Shown: positions 1-10,604 of the stretch, one piece after another
Layout of the letters: each line of letters starts with the position of its first letter
Numbering within the stretch: position 1 is the stretch's first letter
NCBI RefSeq assembly: GCF_040054535.1
Contig: NC_090797.1
Location: 2,098,501-2,162,500 of the forward strand
DNA from: Antennarius striatus
Lineage: Eukaryota; Chordata; Actinopteri; Lophiiformes; Antennariidae
Direction of reading: 5' to 3'
Length of the DNA stretch: 64,000 nucleotides
Notes under the pieces: model-generated
Seen by the model: the letters and a program-made list of their open reading frames with translations, nothing else
Database searches by the model: none
What the model was told of the DNA's origin: nothing
Program-made: the position numbers and the translations under genes

Positions 1-316
1 TCTCTCTTAGATTTTCTCTCTTTTTAGATTTTTCCATTCAAAGTGGCTGCAAACCCATCACGATAGTGATTATTTATTGATGATGCATGATTATAAAAAG
101 GCTTCTGCATGGCATTCTGTCCAACATCCGCTGAATGTGTTTAAGTATTAGTGATGCACAACTAGGATTTCACAACGTGGGTGAAAGTTTTTTTGTTTTT
201 TATTTTGGGAGAATTTGTGGGAGGGGGGGTTCCAAAGATTTTGAGTGTTTGGTTTTTGAGTTGCTGGTTTTTGCTCCTTCACTACTTGAACTCACTTGTT
301 GAGCTTAATGTCACAC

Positions 317-466
317 ATGTCTCTACGACGACGGGACGTAAACAGAGGTGTCGCTGTCCCGGTTGAAGCCATTCAGTGCCAAGTCAACCACTGGTAAGGA
401 ATATATTTTTATTTGTGACATTTCAAAAGCTAAGACTGATTTATTGAAGCATTTATTTCTGCATAG
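317..466 (+). other. Possible 5' exon and intron upstream of smkr1
   Basis: An open stretch starts at ATG 317 and runs to a good splice donor (CTG|gtaagg, exon end 393). A 73-bp intron (394-466) follows, ending in a T-rich acceptor (ttctgcatag). The next exon would begin at 467 and reach the proposed smkr1 start codon at 534. If spliced this way, the reading frame from ATG 317 closes soon after position 467, so this is best read as smkr1 5' UTR with a short upstream ORF, not a separate protein. No homology is recognised. The rest of 1-316 shows nothing assignable. Confidence 0.3.
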
Positions 467-533
467 GAATCTCATTTTACAGATGGATAAATAATTCCTC
501 ATCACATCAGGACAGAACCTGACATCTACCACC

Positions 534-874
534 ATGGTAAAGTATATACTATATTATAGATTTGAAAGACTACAAAATCCAAACCGGAAATATTTTAAAC
601 TACCTGTATTTAAAGCCCACCAAATCCAGGAAGTCAAAATCCCAGAGCTCCAAACCCGCTAAGAATAAATAAGAGTCCGAAAGCAACCAGAAACGAGTCC
701 TCTGGTGCCAAATCCACCAAGACGGAGGTGGACCTCCTCAGCCCAGCAGCCATGGAGAATCTCTACTACATTTCCCACAATGCAGCTGACTGTCGGAAAT
801 CCAGGGGCTTCGTTCGGCAGGATGTGACAACGAAGAAAAGTAAGAAGGGAACAAAGCGGAAGAAGAAAAAGTAG
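534..874 (+). CDS. smkr1: smkr1 (small lysine-rich protein 1), frame disturbed or alternatively spliced
   Basis: The C-terminal exon encodes [20 protein letters not shown], then AADC and a lysine-rich tail, stop at 872-874. This closely matches the signature of vertebrate SMKR1 (EVDILSPAAM-NLYYIAHN-ADC, known from memory), a tiny basic protein of unknown function. The likely start codon is the last codon of an exon: ATG 534-536 in a Kozak-like CACCATG, followed at once by donor gtaaag. With the acceptor at 615, exon 616 onward reads [18 protein letters not shown], the expected Lys/Ser-rich N-terminus, but hits a stop at 670-672, one base out of frame with the conserved C-terminus. The alternative acceptor at 672-673 gives an open 67-aa frame ([10 protein letters not shown]...) but has no pyrimidine tract. 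It may therefore be a functional short form, a single-base assembly error or a young pseudogene. The homology is firm; the exact structure is not. Confidence 0.75.
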
Positions 875-1053
875 AATTGAAATGTCTCATTTTAATGAAA
901 TGTTAAAGCTTTCTGGCTCCACCTGGTGGACACACCTGTAATGACAACCCGAGTTGAGTTCCTGCTGCATCCTATACAATTGTGTTTTTAAATATTTCGG
1001 CAAATGCGTTAGTAAAATTCATTCAGGCACGAGAATTTACAATTATCTACAGC

Positions 1054-1059
1054 TTTATT
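1054..1059 (-). terminator. Polyadenylation signal of stmp1
   Basis: AATAAA on the minus strand, 75 nt past the stmp1 stop codon. The same hexamer with its flank recurs near the start of each downstream unit (around 5060, 7582, 10050 and 12549), where it would serve the truncated copies. Confidence 0.6.
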
Positions 1060-1134
1060 GTTCACATTAATGATTATATTTCAAGTCTGCAAATTAAAAT
1101 TTGCAGACCAAAATAAATAGTGGTTTCTGGTTCC

Positions 1135-1633
1135 TCACTCTGGGGGCTTCTTCATGGCCTCCGCGACTTTCTTGAAGGCTTCGATCTTCCTGGCTATGTC
1201 GGGAACCTGAAAAGGAAATTAAAAAAGTATTTAATAATATCAATCTCTTTGATAATATTAATGTAGCTTCAGGGTAAAGCAGGAAACCGGTTTGTCCGGA
1301 CAGGTCTGCGTCAGATCTTCATAGAAAACTCAACTGACGTCATAAGTCTGAACCACGTAGATCCCGAGAGTAAAACCAGCCTGAAAGACAAGCAACTTTA
1401 ATCAAAGCGACTGATAAAAACAAACAAAAAGGCATTTTTAAAGTGTCATGTGATAATTTAATCAAACATTATCTGCATAAAAAGGGAAAAAGTATTAGTA
1501 TTCATCGACTTTGTGTCTGTTGATTAAGCTTGTTAACATAATTACAGGCATACTGTGTTTAGGAACTAAAAAATTGGGTTAGTGTCAATGTCAACAACTA
1601 TGGTGTCTTTATACTCACCAGGAATTGTATCAT
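1135..1633 (-). CDS. stmp1: stmp1, short transmembrane mitochondrial protein 1 (intact 3-exon copy)
   Basis: Three phase-0 exons on the minus strand: exon 1 1633-1619 (MIQFL, donor gtgagt), exon 2 1380-1339 (AGFTLGIYVVQTYD, acceptor ctttcag, weaker donor gtcagt) and exon 3 1206-1135 (VPDIARKIEAFKKVAEAM, then KKPPE, stop). The 42-aa product matches vertebrate STMP1, a mitochondrial inner-membrane microprotein linked to respiratory-chain function: an N-terminal QFL-GFT-LG membrane segment, an NYD/TYD-(I/V)P turn, then an amphipathic basic helix ending KKPP. Human STMP1 is 47 aa. Here the membrane segment lacks about four residues between FTLG and the equivalent of GMYLAQNYD, and the C-terminus is one residue shorter. 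An AATAAA lies at 1059-1054, giving an approximately 80-nt 3' UTR that faces smkr1. Only this copy in the array has exon 1. Confidence 0.85.
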
Positions 1634-2357
1634 TGTGGAACAGGGAAGTAATTTACAATAGCAGATTAATGTGGCGACATGAAATCGTAAAGTTAAATTA
1701 CCGCGGGTCTGGGAGGAATGCAATTTCACCTGAGCTGAATGTCGTGCGTTTGACAATAAAGTTGACTTTGATGCTTTTATATTTTGATGCTGGGATAAAT
1801 GTTACGTAGAGGTTGTCAAACAAACTTAAAGTAGATGATTGTTCGTCTGGGTTCGGACACTTCGACTGAGTGGAGCTAAAATGTGTAATACAGCCATTGA
1901 CCACAGGAGGGCAGTGTCACCGGACATGTGTTCATGTCCGGTGACCAAAAACTGGTGACGAGTTTTTAATGTTTTACATCATTTCTGAACGATTGTTACC
2001 GTCCTAATAAGTATTTGTAGGGAGTTGTAAGTGAGGACATTCATAAAGAATCAAAATCTGTTAGATACTTGTATAAAAGTGTTAAAGTTGTGGAGTAAAT
2101 CTACTGGTCAAAACCAGGAAGAAGATTCAAACATTTTGAAATGAAGCAGAAGTTAGTACAGTCAAATAGTGCAGGTAGTAAAATGAAGGTTTTGGGTTTT
2201 TCAACCTGCTTACAGAAACATTTATGTCGTGTTTGCTCCTCCTGGGGTACCTTTGGGACGCGTTCCATTTGTTCCTCCACAGTGAGGGTGAAGAAGAGTT
2301 GATGTCATGATGTTGTGGACTTGATGAATACAAGTTCCAAACCATACCAATGGAGCT

Positions 2358-2714
2358 GAAGGTTTAGCTCATAGGGATGAGAGGAAGAACTCAGACGTCT
2401 GAGGTTATGGGATCAAATCCCGCCATGGACATTTACATTTTCTCCCGGGTGTTATAATTAATAAATATAACATCCAACCACTTCTCTTTGTGTGACTTCA
2501 TAGCTCAGTCTGCTAAGGTGCGGAGCAGGTATTCAGACGTCATGGGTTCGAATCCTACTCATCCCATCATTTTTCAGTCCATTTTCTGAATGACGAAGAC
2601 AAATACCCACGGAGAAAAGGTGTAAGTGTGAAGGGATCGGTGGCGTGGTGAGTTACTTCCAACAAAGAGCCCAACCTGGACTCCCTGCAGATTCTGGATC
2701 GAACCCGGTTCACA
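2358..2714 (+). repeat. Three tRNA-like (pol III promoter-like) elements in 360 bp
   Basis: Three stretches carry tRNA-style internal promoter boxes. The first (about 2358-2426) has TTTAGCTCA and GATCAAATCCC. The second (about 2500-2567) has TAGCTCAGTCTGCTAAGG and GGGTTCGAATCC. The third (about 2636-2714) has GGTGGCGTGGTGAGTTAC and GGATCGAACCC. The first two share TCAGACGTC in the anticodon-arm region. Acceptor stems do not pair convincingly (checked by eye for the second), so these are more likely tRNA-derived SINE heads or decayed tRNA pseudogenes than working tRNA genes. They are present only in unit 1 of the array. Confidence 0.4.
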
Positions 2715-3010
2715 CAGAAATGAGGTTAGAGAGAAAAGCTGTTATTTTACCGTCATCATGAACGTGAAATAATTAAGTGTACCAGTATAACTTATATGAC
2801 TTTATTACACAGGATACTCATCCTGCAACGTAAAAGCTGCATAAAACTTCTTTTCCTTTCGGCTTTTCCCTTCAGGGCTTCACGGCTTTTCCCTGCATAA
2901 AACAAAGTACAATATTTAATTAAACGTAATTAAACAATTTATTTTAATATTTAATTAAGTTCAATGTTTGATTAAACTTTGTAATACGCTACTGAACCCT
3001 TAGGAGACAT

Positions 3011-3912
3011 GGAGAGAAGAAAAAAAAGGTCCATCGAGATCTCGCAAAACTTTTGGGGGACCTCGCAAATCTACAGGAAATACTTCTGGGTCGTTTTGGA
3101 TTTATGGAGAAGAAAACAATGGAGGACACCCATCCCCTGGCAGTGACAACCCTTTTCAAATGTCTGATTTACGCGAAAATTGTGCCGCATACTAAGCACT
3201 ACTTTAATGCCCCTATATTTTAGGGCCGATTTCCAAACAAAACGCAACACACCGCTCATATGGGTGGGTGTCCTCCATTGTTTGTTCTCCATGATTTACC
3301 ATTCGAACACAGGGTTAGATGGAGGAAGTGACCCGCTGTGGTCACCCCTGAAGGGAAAAGCCCAAAGGAGAAGAAGGAGAAGCTGTCCTGGAGTCACTAA
3401 CGATTATCGAGGAAGTGAAGACCGGTCCGTGAAAATATTGTCTCAGGTGAAACCGGTCCGTGGGGGCCGCTGGTGTCGGGTCAGATGGTCGGATTGTCAC
3501 TAACAGACCCTTAAGAAACAACATGAAGTGAAAAGAAAAGCGGAGAGAAACGAAGACCAAAGCAGGTCACCCCTAAACTAAGACGAGGAAATGTGAGGAC
3601 CTGTGATCAGGGCTGGGCTCCGCTCTGATGACACACCGGTGTGTTCACCGTTCACCAGGGACTTAACCACATGTTTTGTCAATCGGTTCCTTCCGACCAG
3701 AAACAGGATTAAAACGTTTCCGGTTTCACGTTCCACCCAAAATTCAACTAAGACAATATTTTCACGGACCGGCCTTCAGGGGGATGGGTGTCCTCCATTG
3801 TTTTTCTCCATAAAGCCAAACATTTTTTTTAAATAAAGCCAAAACGACCCGGATGTATATATACCTGTAGCTTTGCGAAATCTAGCAAAGACACTTTTTT
3901 TCCTTCTCCATT
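3011..3912. mobile_element. Composite element with about 110-130 bp inverted arms
   Basis: The left arm (about 3011-3143) and right arm (about 3783-3912) are imperfect inverted repeats. They share GAGAAG-poly-A, CGCAAA, CTACAGG, GGGTCGTTTTGG, TATGGAGAA and CAATGGAGGACACCCATCCC. A third partial arm copy lies at about 3264-3292. The interior holds a LINE 3'-end fragment (3310-3381) and a second, inner inverted pair (3418-3470 against 3709-3776) with GACCGGTCCGTGAAAATATT, typical of fish hAT-type non-autonomous elements. No transposase frame is seen. Units 2-4 of the array keep only the right arm. Confidence 0.55.
3310..3381 (+). mobile_element. RTE-like LINE 3'-end fragment
   Basis: GGGTTAGATGGAGGA, CGCTGTGG, ACCCCTGAAGGGAAAAGCC and a purine-rich GAAGAAGGAGAAG tail match, with a few changes, the 3' terminus of the larger LINE copy at 36.5 kb in this window. 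It is about 70 bp, extremely 5'-truncated, and nested inside the long-armed element. Confidence 0.6.
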
Positions 3913-3988
3913 TCACCTAATCAATAAAAAAGAAGTCAAAACATGTTTCAGACTCCGAATGAATTAAAAACAGCAGTAACGTACCAAA

Positions 3989-4290
3989 TGACGCCCGGAC
4001 CGGTCCGCGGCCCGGGGATCAGGGACCCTTGTTTTAGCCACACCAGGGCCCCGTCCACACGGTGCCGGATCCGTTGGAAAACGGCAATTTTTGTTGTTGC
4101 GGTTACTCCTTCCGTCCACACGACACCGCAGATATCCGGGACGAAAACGCAACTTCTGGAAAACATCGGCCAAAGTGAAAATGTTTGAAAACACCGCGTC
4201 TGCGGTTCGTCGTGCGGACGCTGTGTCCGCAACTTTTCCTATCCGGGGGGCGTGTCCATGGTACGAAAACTGATGTGACGTCATGCATGT
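3989..4290 (+). mobile_element. hAT-like element end repeated in each array unit
   Basis: It begins with GGACCGGTCCGCGGCCCGGGG followed closely by AGGGACCC, resembling the terminal sequence common to fish hAT non-autonomous elements. It continues through GTCCACACGG, CCGTCCACACGACACCGC, GTCGTGCGGACGCTGTGTCC and TGACGTCATG. Copies occur at about 6529-6830, 9046-9290 (with an internal deletion) and 11494-11790. No transposase is encoded. Family assignment is inference from the terminal motif only. Confidence 0.45.
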
Positions 4291-4438
4291 GACCAGTGTC
4301 TACATGTACACACAGAATGGACGGAGTTAAAACCGGATATTCTCTGACGTATAACAGCTGCCCTGTTCGACACTTTAATATTTGTTTGTTTCTTTATGAG
4401 TCAAAGTTTACATCATTCATTCATTCATTCATTCATTC

Positions 4439-5028
4439 ACGTTCCTCGCCAAAGACGCCGACGCCAGTTCCGGGTCAGACCGGGGTGTGCTGCCCCCTGG
4501 TGGAGAACTGATGGAGGTTCTCCTCCAGGAGGAACGGGGTGAATCCCCACACGTCCCGGTCCTCTCTCCTGTCCTTCTCGGAGTCGTTCTGCTCATGAAC
4601 GTGTTGATCAACGCACTGATGCGTTGTGGACGGATTTTTTCGGAGTGTATTTCTATTTTCTTTACTGGACATGCGCCTGCTGGACTCACCTGAACACTCA
4701 CATTAATCATACCGCACTAGACCAAACAAGCGTTACATTTCCTTCAAATACAACAGAACTACTTCCGTTCACAACAGGAAGTACCAAAATAAGAGCGTCA
4801 AATAATTACGCTTAACATTTATGATCAATATCATTTTGCCAGTAAGACGGAAGTACATATTGGATATATTTGAGTGTAGTCTATTACCAGCATTAGGTTG
4901 TTCAGCAGCGTTCTCATCCGGCGTCTGTGGGCGGAGAAAGGTGCGTCATCCGGGTTCCGTAATGTCGTATTGACCAATCAGAGAACACTTGAGCGTCCAG
5001 GTCCGACTGGAGAACTGGCGTCAGCGTC
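4439..5028. mobile_element. MITE with about 32-bp inverted termini, unit 1 copy
   Basis: The left end starts ACGTTCCTCGCCAAAGACGC. The matching right terminus is complete only in the solo copy at 13681-13712, whose reverse complement agrees at 31 of 32 positions; here the right end stops at GAACTGGCGTCAGCGTC. The left end abuts an (ATTC)n tract. Equivalent copies are at about 6968-7549, 9433-10017 and 11937-12516. A 68-codon open frame inside recurs in all copies but reflects recent copying of the DNA, not a recognised protein. Near the right end lie GGGCGG and CCAAT boxes. Confidence 0.6.
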
Positions 5029-5352
5029 CAGAACGCACTAGAATTTACAATTATCCACAGCTTTATTGTTCACAATTATTTCACACGTCATAAAAACATT
5101 GGCATTTATGGTTATATTGCAAATCTGCAAATGAAAATCGTGGACAGCAGAGGAGCAATTGCATTTTATAATGTCAATATAAAGAACATATACTAAAAAG
5201 AAAACAATTGTGTCTTTGAAAAGACCAATCGTCAGCATCATAGTCCAGGACTACAAGGCATTTTTTCAGCTGTGTTATTCTTTGAAATACACCAAAAGGA
5301 ATAGTTTCTCTCTTTGAAGTCCATTTTGTTCTTGAAAGTGGTTTCTGGTTCC

Positions 5353-5598
5353 TCACTCTGGGGGCTTCTTCATGGCCTCCGCGACTTTATTAAAGGCTTC
5401 GATCTTCTTGGCTATGTCGGGAACCTGAAAAGGAAAATAAAAAAGTATTTAATAATATCAATCTCTTTGATAATATTAATGTAGCTTCAGGGTAAAGCAG
5501 GAAACCGGTTTGTCCGGACAGGTCTGCGTCAGATCTTCATAGAAAACTCAACTGACGTCATAAGTCTGAACCACGTAGATCCCGACAGTAAAACCAGC
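5353..5598 (-). pseudogene. stmp1 duplicate in unit 2, lacking exon 1
   Basis: Exon 2 (5598-5557) reads AGFTVGIYVVQTYD, with Leu to Val relative to the intact copy. Exon 3 (5424-5353) reads VPDIAKKIEAFNKVAEAM then KKPPE and the stop. Splice acceptors and the 3' UTR are preserved. Where exon 1 should be, the sequence diverges after CAACTATGG (about 5818-5826) into unrelated DNA with no ATG-plus-donor matching MIQFL. No start codon is available, so the copy is a 5'-truncated duplicate unless it is spliced from a distant exon 1. Confidence 0.8.
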
Positions 5599-7870
5599 CT
5601 GAAAGACAAGCAACTTTAATCAAAGCGACTAATAAAAAAAAACAAAAAAGCATTTTTAAAGTGTAATGTGATAATTTAATCAAACATTATCTGCATAAAA
5701 AGGGAAAAAGTATTAGTATTCATCGACTTTGTGTCTGTTGATTAAGCTTGTTAACATAATTACAAGCATACTGTGTTTAGCAACTAAAACATTATCTCGG
5801 CTAGTGTCAATGTCAACAACTATGGGAGTTCCCTTCTCGTTAGTTTCCTGAAGGTAAAGTAGATGTTTGTTCGTCTGGGTTCGGACACTTGAGACTGAGT
5901 GGAGCTAAAATGTGTAATACAGCCATTGACCACAGGAGGGCAGTGTCACCAACATGTGTTCATGTCTGGTGGTCGTTCAAAATAAAAGCATCAAACGAAC
6001 CGGAAATATGTTCGATTCAATTTCACGGGAAAAGCACGACCAAACACTGGTGACGAGTTTTTAATGTTTTTACATCGTTTCTGAACGATTGTTACCGTCC
6101 TAATAAGTATTTGTAGGGAGTTATAAGTGAGGACATTCATAAAGAATCAAAATCTGATAGATTCTTGTCTAAAAGTGTTAAAGTTGTGGAGTAAATCTAC
6201 TGGTCAAAACCAGGAAGAATATTCAAACATTTTCAAATAAAGCATTGTTTTTCTCCATAAAGCCAAAGAATTTTTTTAAAAATAAAGCCAAAACAACCCG
6301 GATGTATATATACCTGTAGCTTTGCGAAATCTCGCAAAGACAGACCTTTTTTTTTCTTTCTCCATGTCATCTAATCAATAAAAAAAAAGTCAAACTTTCT
6401 GTGCCGCCCGGTACATAATGTCCCACGGACAGGTTCCGGGTCGAGACCCGGTGGTTGTTACAGAATTTTTCTAAATAAAACATCTTTCAGACTCCGAAAT
6501 GAATTAAAAACAGCAGTAACGTACCAAATGACGCACGGACCGGTCCGCGGCCCGGGGATCAGGGACCCTTGTTTTAGCCACACCAGGGCCCCGTCCACAC
6601 GGTGCCGGATCTGTTCGAAAAACGCAAATTTTTGTTGTTGCGGTTTCTCCTTCCGTCCACACGACACCGCAGATATCCGGGACGAAAACGCAACTTCTGG
6701 AAAACGCCGGTGAAAATGTTTGAAAACACCGCGTCTGCGGTTCGTCGTGCGGACGCTGTGTCCGCAACTTTTCCTATCGGGGGGGCGTGTCCATGGTACG
6801 AAAACTGCTGTGACGTCATGCATGTGACCCCTGTCTACATGTACACACAGAATAGACGGAGTTAAAACCGGATATTCTCTGACGTATAACAGCTCCCCTG
6901 TTCGACACTTTAATATTTCTTTCTTTATGAGTCATAAAGTTTACATCATTCATTCATTCATTCATTCACGTTCCTCGCCAAAGACGCTGACGCCAGTTCC
7001 GGGTCAGACCGGGGTGTGCTGCCCCCTGGTGGAGAACTGATGGAGGTTCTCCTCCAGGAGGAACGGGGTGAATCCCCACACGTCCCGGTCCTCTCTCCTG
7101 TCCTTCTCGGAGTCGTTCTGCTCATGAACGTGTTGATCAACGCACTGATGCGTTGTGGACGGATTTTTTCGGAGTGTATTTCTATTTTCTTTACTGGACA
7201 TGCGCCTGCTGGACTCACCTGAACACACATTAATCATACCGCACTAGACCAAACAAGCGTTACATTTTCATACAACAGAACTACTTCCGTTCACAACAGG
7301 AAGTACCGAAATAAGAGCGTCAAATAATTAGGCTTAACATCTAGGATCAATATCATTTTGCCAGTAAGACGGAAGTACATATTGGATATATTTGAGTGTA
7401 GTCTATTACCAGCATTAGGTTGTTCAGCAGCGTTCTCATGCGGCGTCTGAGGGCGGAGAAAGGTGCGTCATCCGGGTTCCGTAATGTCGTGTTGACCAAT
7501 CAGAGAACACTTGAACGTCCAGGTCCGACCGAGAACTGGCGTCAGCGTCCAGAACGCACTAGAATTTACAATTATCCACAGCTTTATTGTTCACAATTAT
7601 TTCACGCGTCATAAAAACATTGGCATTTATGGTTGCATTGCAAATCTGCAAATGAAAATTGTGGACAGCAGAGGAGCAATTGCATTTTATAATGTCAATA
7701 TAAAGAACATACACTAAACAGAAAACAATTGTGTCCTTGAAAAGACCAATCATCAGCATCATAATCCAGGACTACAAGGCATCTTTTCAACTGTGTTTCT
7801 TTGAAATACACCAAAAGGAATAGTTTCTCTCTTTAAGTCCATTTTGTTCTTGAAAGTGATTTCTGGTTCC

Positions 7871-8116
7871 TCACTCTGGGGGCTTCTTCATGGCCTCCGC
7901 GACTTTATTAAAGGCTTCAATCTTCTTGGCTATGTCGGGAACCTGAAAAGGAAAATAAAAAAGTATTTAATAATATCAATCTCTTTGATAATATTAATGT
8001 AGCTTCAGGGTAAAGCAGGAAACCGGTTTGTCCGGACAGGTCTGCGTCAGATCTTCATAGAAAACTCAACTGACGTCATAAGTCTGAACCACGTAGATCC
8101 CGAGAGTAAAACCAGC
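7871..8116 (-). pseudogene. stmp1 duplicate in unit 3, lacking exon 1
   Basis: Exon 2 (8116-8075) is identical in translation to the intact gene (AGFTLGIYVVQTYD). Exon 3 (7942-7871) differs by a few substitutions, including Lys to Asn in the AFKK motif as in unit 2. No stop or frameshift is seen in the two retained exons, but exon 1 is missing and the equivalent position holds the same replacement sequence as in unit 2. Confidence 0.8.
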
Positions 8117-10358
8117 CTGAAAGACAAGTAACTTTAATCAGAGCGACTGATAAAAACAAACAAAAAAGCATTTTTAAAGTGTAATGTGATAATTTCACCA
8201 AACATTATCTGCATAAAAAGGGAAAAAGTATTAGTATTCATCGACTTTGTGTCTGTTGATTAAGCTGTTAGCATAATTACAAGCATACTGTGTTTAGCAA
8301 CTAAAACATTATCTCGGCTAGTGTCAATGTCAACAACTATGGGAGTTCCCTTCTCGTTAGTTTCCTAAAGGTAAAGTAGATGTTTGTTCGTCTGGGTTCG
8401 GACACTTGAGACTGAGTGGAGCTAAAATGTGTAATACAGCCATTGACCACAGGAGGGCAGTGTCACCGGACACGTGTTCATGTCTGGTGGTCGTTCAAAA
8501 TAAAAGCATCAAACGAACCGGAAATATGTTCGATTCAATTTCACGGGAAAAGCACGACCAAAAACTGGTGACGAGTTTTTAATGTTTTTACATCGTTTCT
8601 GAACGATTGTTACCGTCCTAATAAGTATTTGTAGGGAGTTATAAGTGAGGACATTCATAAAGAATCAAAATCTGTTAGATTCTTGTCTAAAAGTGTTAAA
8701 GTTGTGGAGTAAATCTACTGGTCAAAACCAGGAAGAAGATTCAAACATTTTCAAATAAAGCATTGTTTTTCTCCATAAAGCCAAAGAATTTTTATTAAAA
8801 TAAAGTCAAAACGACCCGGATGTATATATACCTGCAGCTTTGCGTAATCTCGCAAAGACGGACCTTTTTTCTTTCTTTCTCCATGTCACCTAATCAATAA
8901 AAAAAAGTCAAACTTTCTGTGCCGCCCGGTACATAATGTCCCACGGACAAGTTCCGGGTCGAGACCCGGTGGTTGTAACAGAAGTTTTCTAAATAAAACA
9001 TCTTTCAGACTCCGAAATGAATTAAAAACAGCAGTAACGTACCAAATGACGCCCGGACCGGTCCGCGGCCCGGGGATCAGGGACCCTTGTTTTAGCCACA
9101 CTAGGGCCCCGTCCACATGGTGCCGGATCTGTTCGAAAAACGCAAATTTTTGTTGTTGCGGTTACTCCTTCCGTCCACACGACAACGCAGATTGTCGTGC
9201 GGACGCTGTATCCGCAACTTTTCCTATCTGGGGGGCGTGTCCATGGTACGAAAACTGCTGTGACGTCATGCTTGTGACCCCTGTCTACATGTACACACAG
9301 AATGGACGGAGTTAAAACCGGATATTCTCTGACGTATAACAGCTGCCCTGCTCGACACTTTAATATTTGTTTCTTTATGAGTCATAAAGTTTACATATGT
9401 ATTCATTCATTCATTCATTCATTCATTCATTCACGTTCCTCGCCAAAGACGCCGACGCCAGTTCCGGGTCAGACCGGGATGTGCTGCCCCCTGGTGGAGA
9501 ACTGATGGAGGTTCTCCTCCAGGAGGAACGGGGTGAATCCCCACACGTCCCGGTCCTCTCTCCTGTCCTTCTCGGAGTCGTTCTGCTCATGAACGTGTTG
9601 ATCAACGCACTGATGCGTTGTGGACGGATTTTTTCGGAGTGTATTTCTATTTTCTTTACTGGACATGCGCCTGCTGGACTCACCTGAACACTCACATTAA
9701 TCATACTAGACCAAACAAGCGTTACATTTTCATACAAATACAACAGAACTACTTCCGTTCACAACAGGAAGTACCGAAATAAGAGCGTCAAATAATTAGG
9801 CTTAACATCTAGGATCAATATCATTTTGCCAGTAAGACGGAAGTACATATTGGATATATTTGAGTGTAGTCTATTACCAGCATTAGGTTGTTCAGCAGCG
9901 TTCTCATCCGGCGTCTGTGGGCGGAGAAAGGTGCGTCATCCGGGTTCCGTAATGTCGTATTGACCAATCAGAGAACACTTGAACGTCCAGGTCCGACCGA
10001 GAACTGGCGTCAGCGTCCAGAACGCACTAGAATTTACAATTATCCACAGCTTTATTGTTCACAATTATTTCACGCGTCATAAAAACATTGGCATTTATGG
10101 TTATATTATATATATATATATATATACAAATCTGCAAATGAAAATCGTGGACAGCAGAGGAGCAATTGCATTTTATAATGTCAATATAAAGAACATATAC
10201 TAAAAAAAAAACCATTGTGTCTTTGAAAAGACCAATCATCAGCATCATAGTCCAGGTCTACAAGGCATCTTTTCAGCTGTATTATTCTTTGAAATACACC
10301 GAAAGGAATAGTTTCTCTCTTTAAGTCCATTTTGTTCTTGAAAGTGGTTTCTGGTTCC

Positions 10359-10604
10359 TCACTCTGGGGGCTTATTCATGGCCTCCACGACTTTCTTGAA
10401 GGCTTTGATCTTCTTGGCTATGTCGGGAACCTGAAAAGGAAAATAAAACAGTATTTAATAATATCAATCTCTTTGATAATATTAATGTAGCTTCAGGGTA
10501 AAGCAGGAAACCGGTTTGTCCGGACAGGTCTGCGTCAGATCTTCATAGAAAACTCAACTGACGTCATAAGTCTGAACCACGTAGATCCCGACAGTAAAAC
10601 CAGC
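10359..10604 (-). pseudogene. stmp1 duplicate in unit 4, lacking exon 1
   Basis: Exon 2 (10604-10563) reads AGFTVGIYVVQTYD. Exon 3 (10430-10359) reads VPDIAKKIKAFKKVVEAM then NKPPE. Three changes touch otherwise conserved positions (Glu to Lys, Ala to Val, Lys to Asn), so this copy shows more relaxed coding constraint than units 2 and 3. Exon 1 is absent as in the other duplicates. Confidence 0.8.

Noticed and set aside
2500..2567. A functional tRNA gene
   Set aside because: The B-box is excellent, but acceptor-stem halves do not pair and the anticodon arm is irregular; treated as tRNA-derived.
4487..4693. 68-codon frame starting MLPPGGELMEVLLQ, present in all four array units, and its antisense frames
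   Set aside because: It lies inside the MITE and is kept only because the units are recent copies; no splice context, homology or synonymous-change pattern supports a protein.
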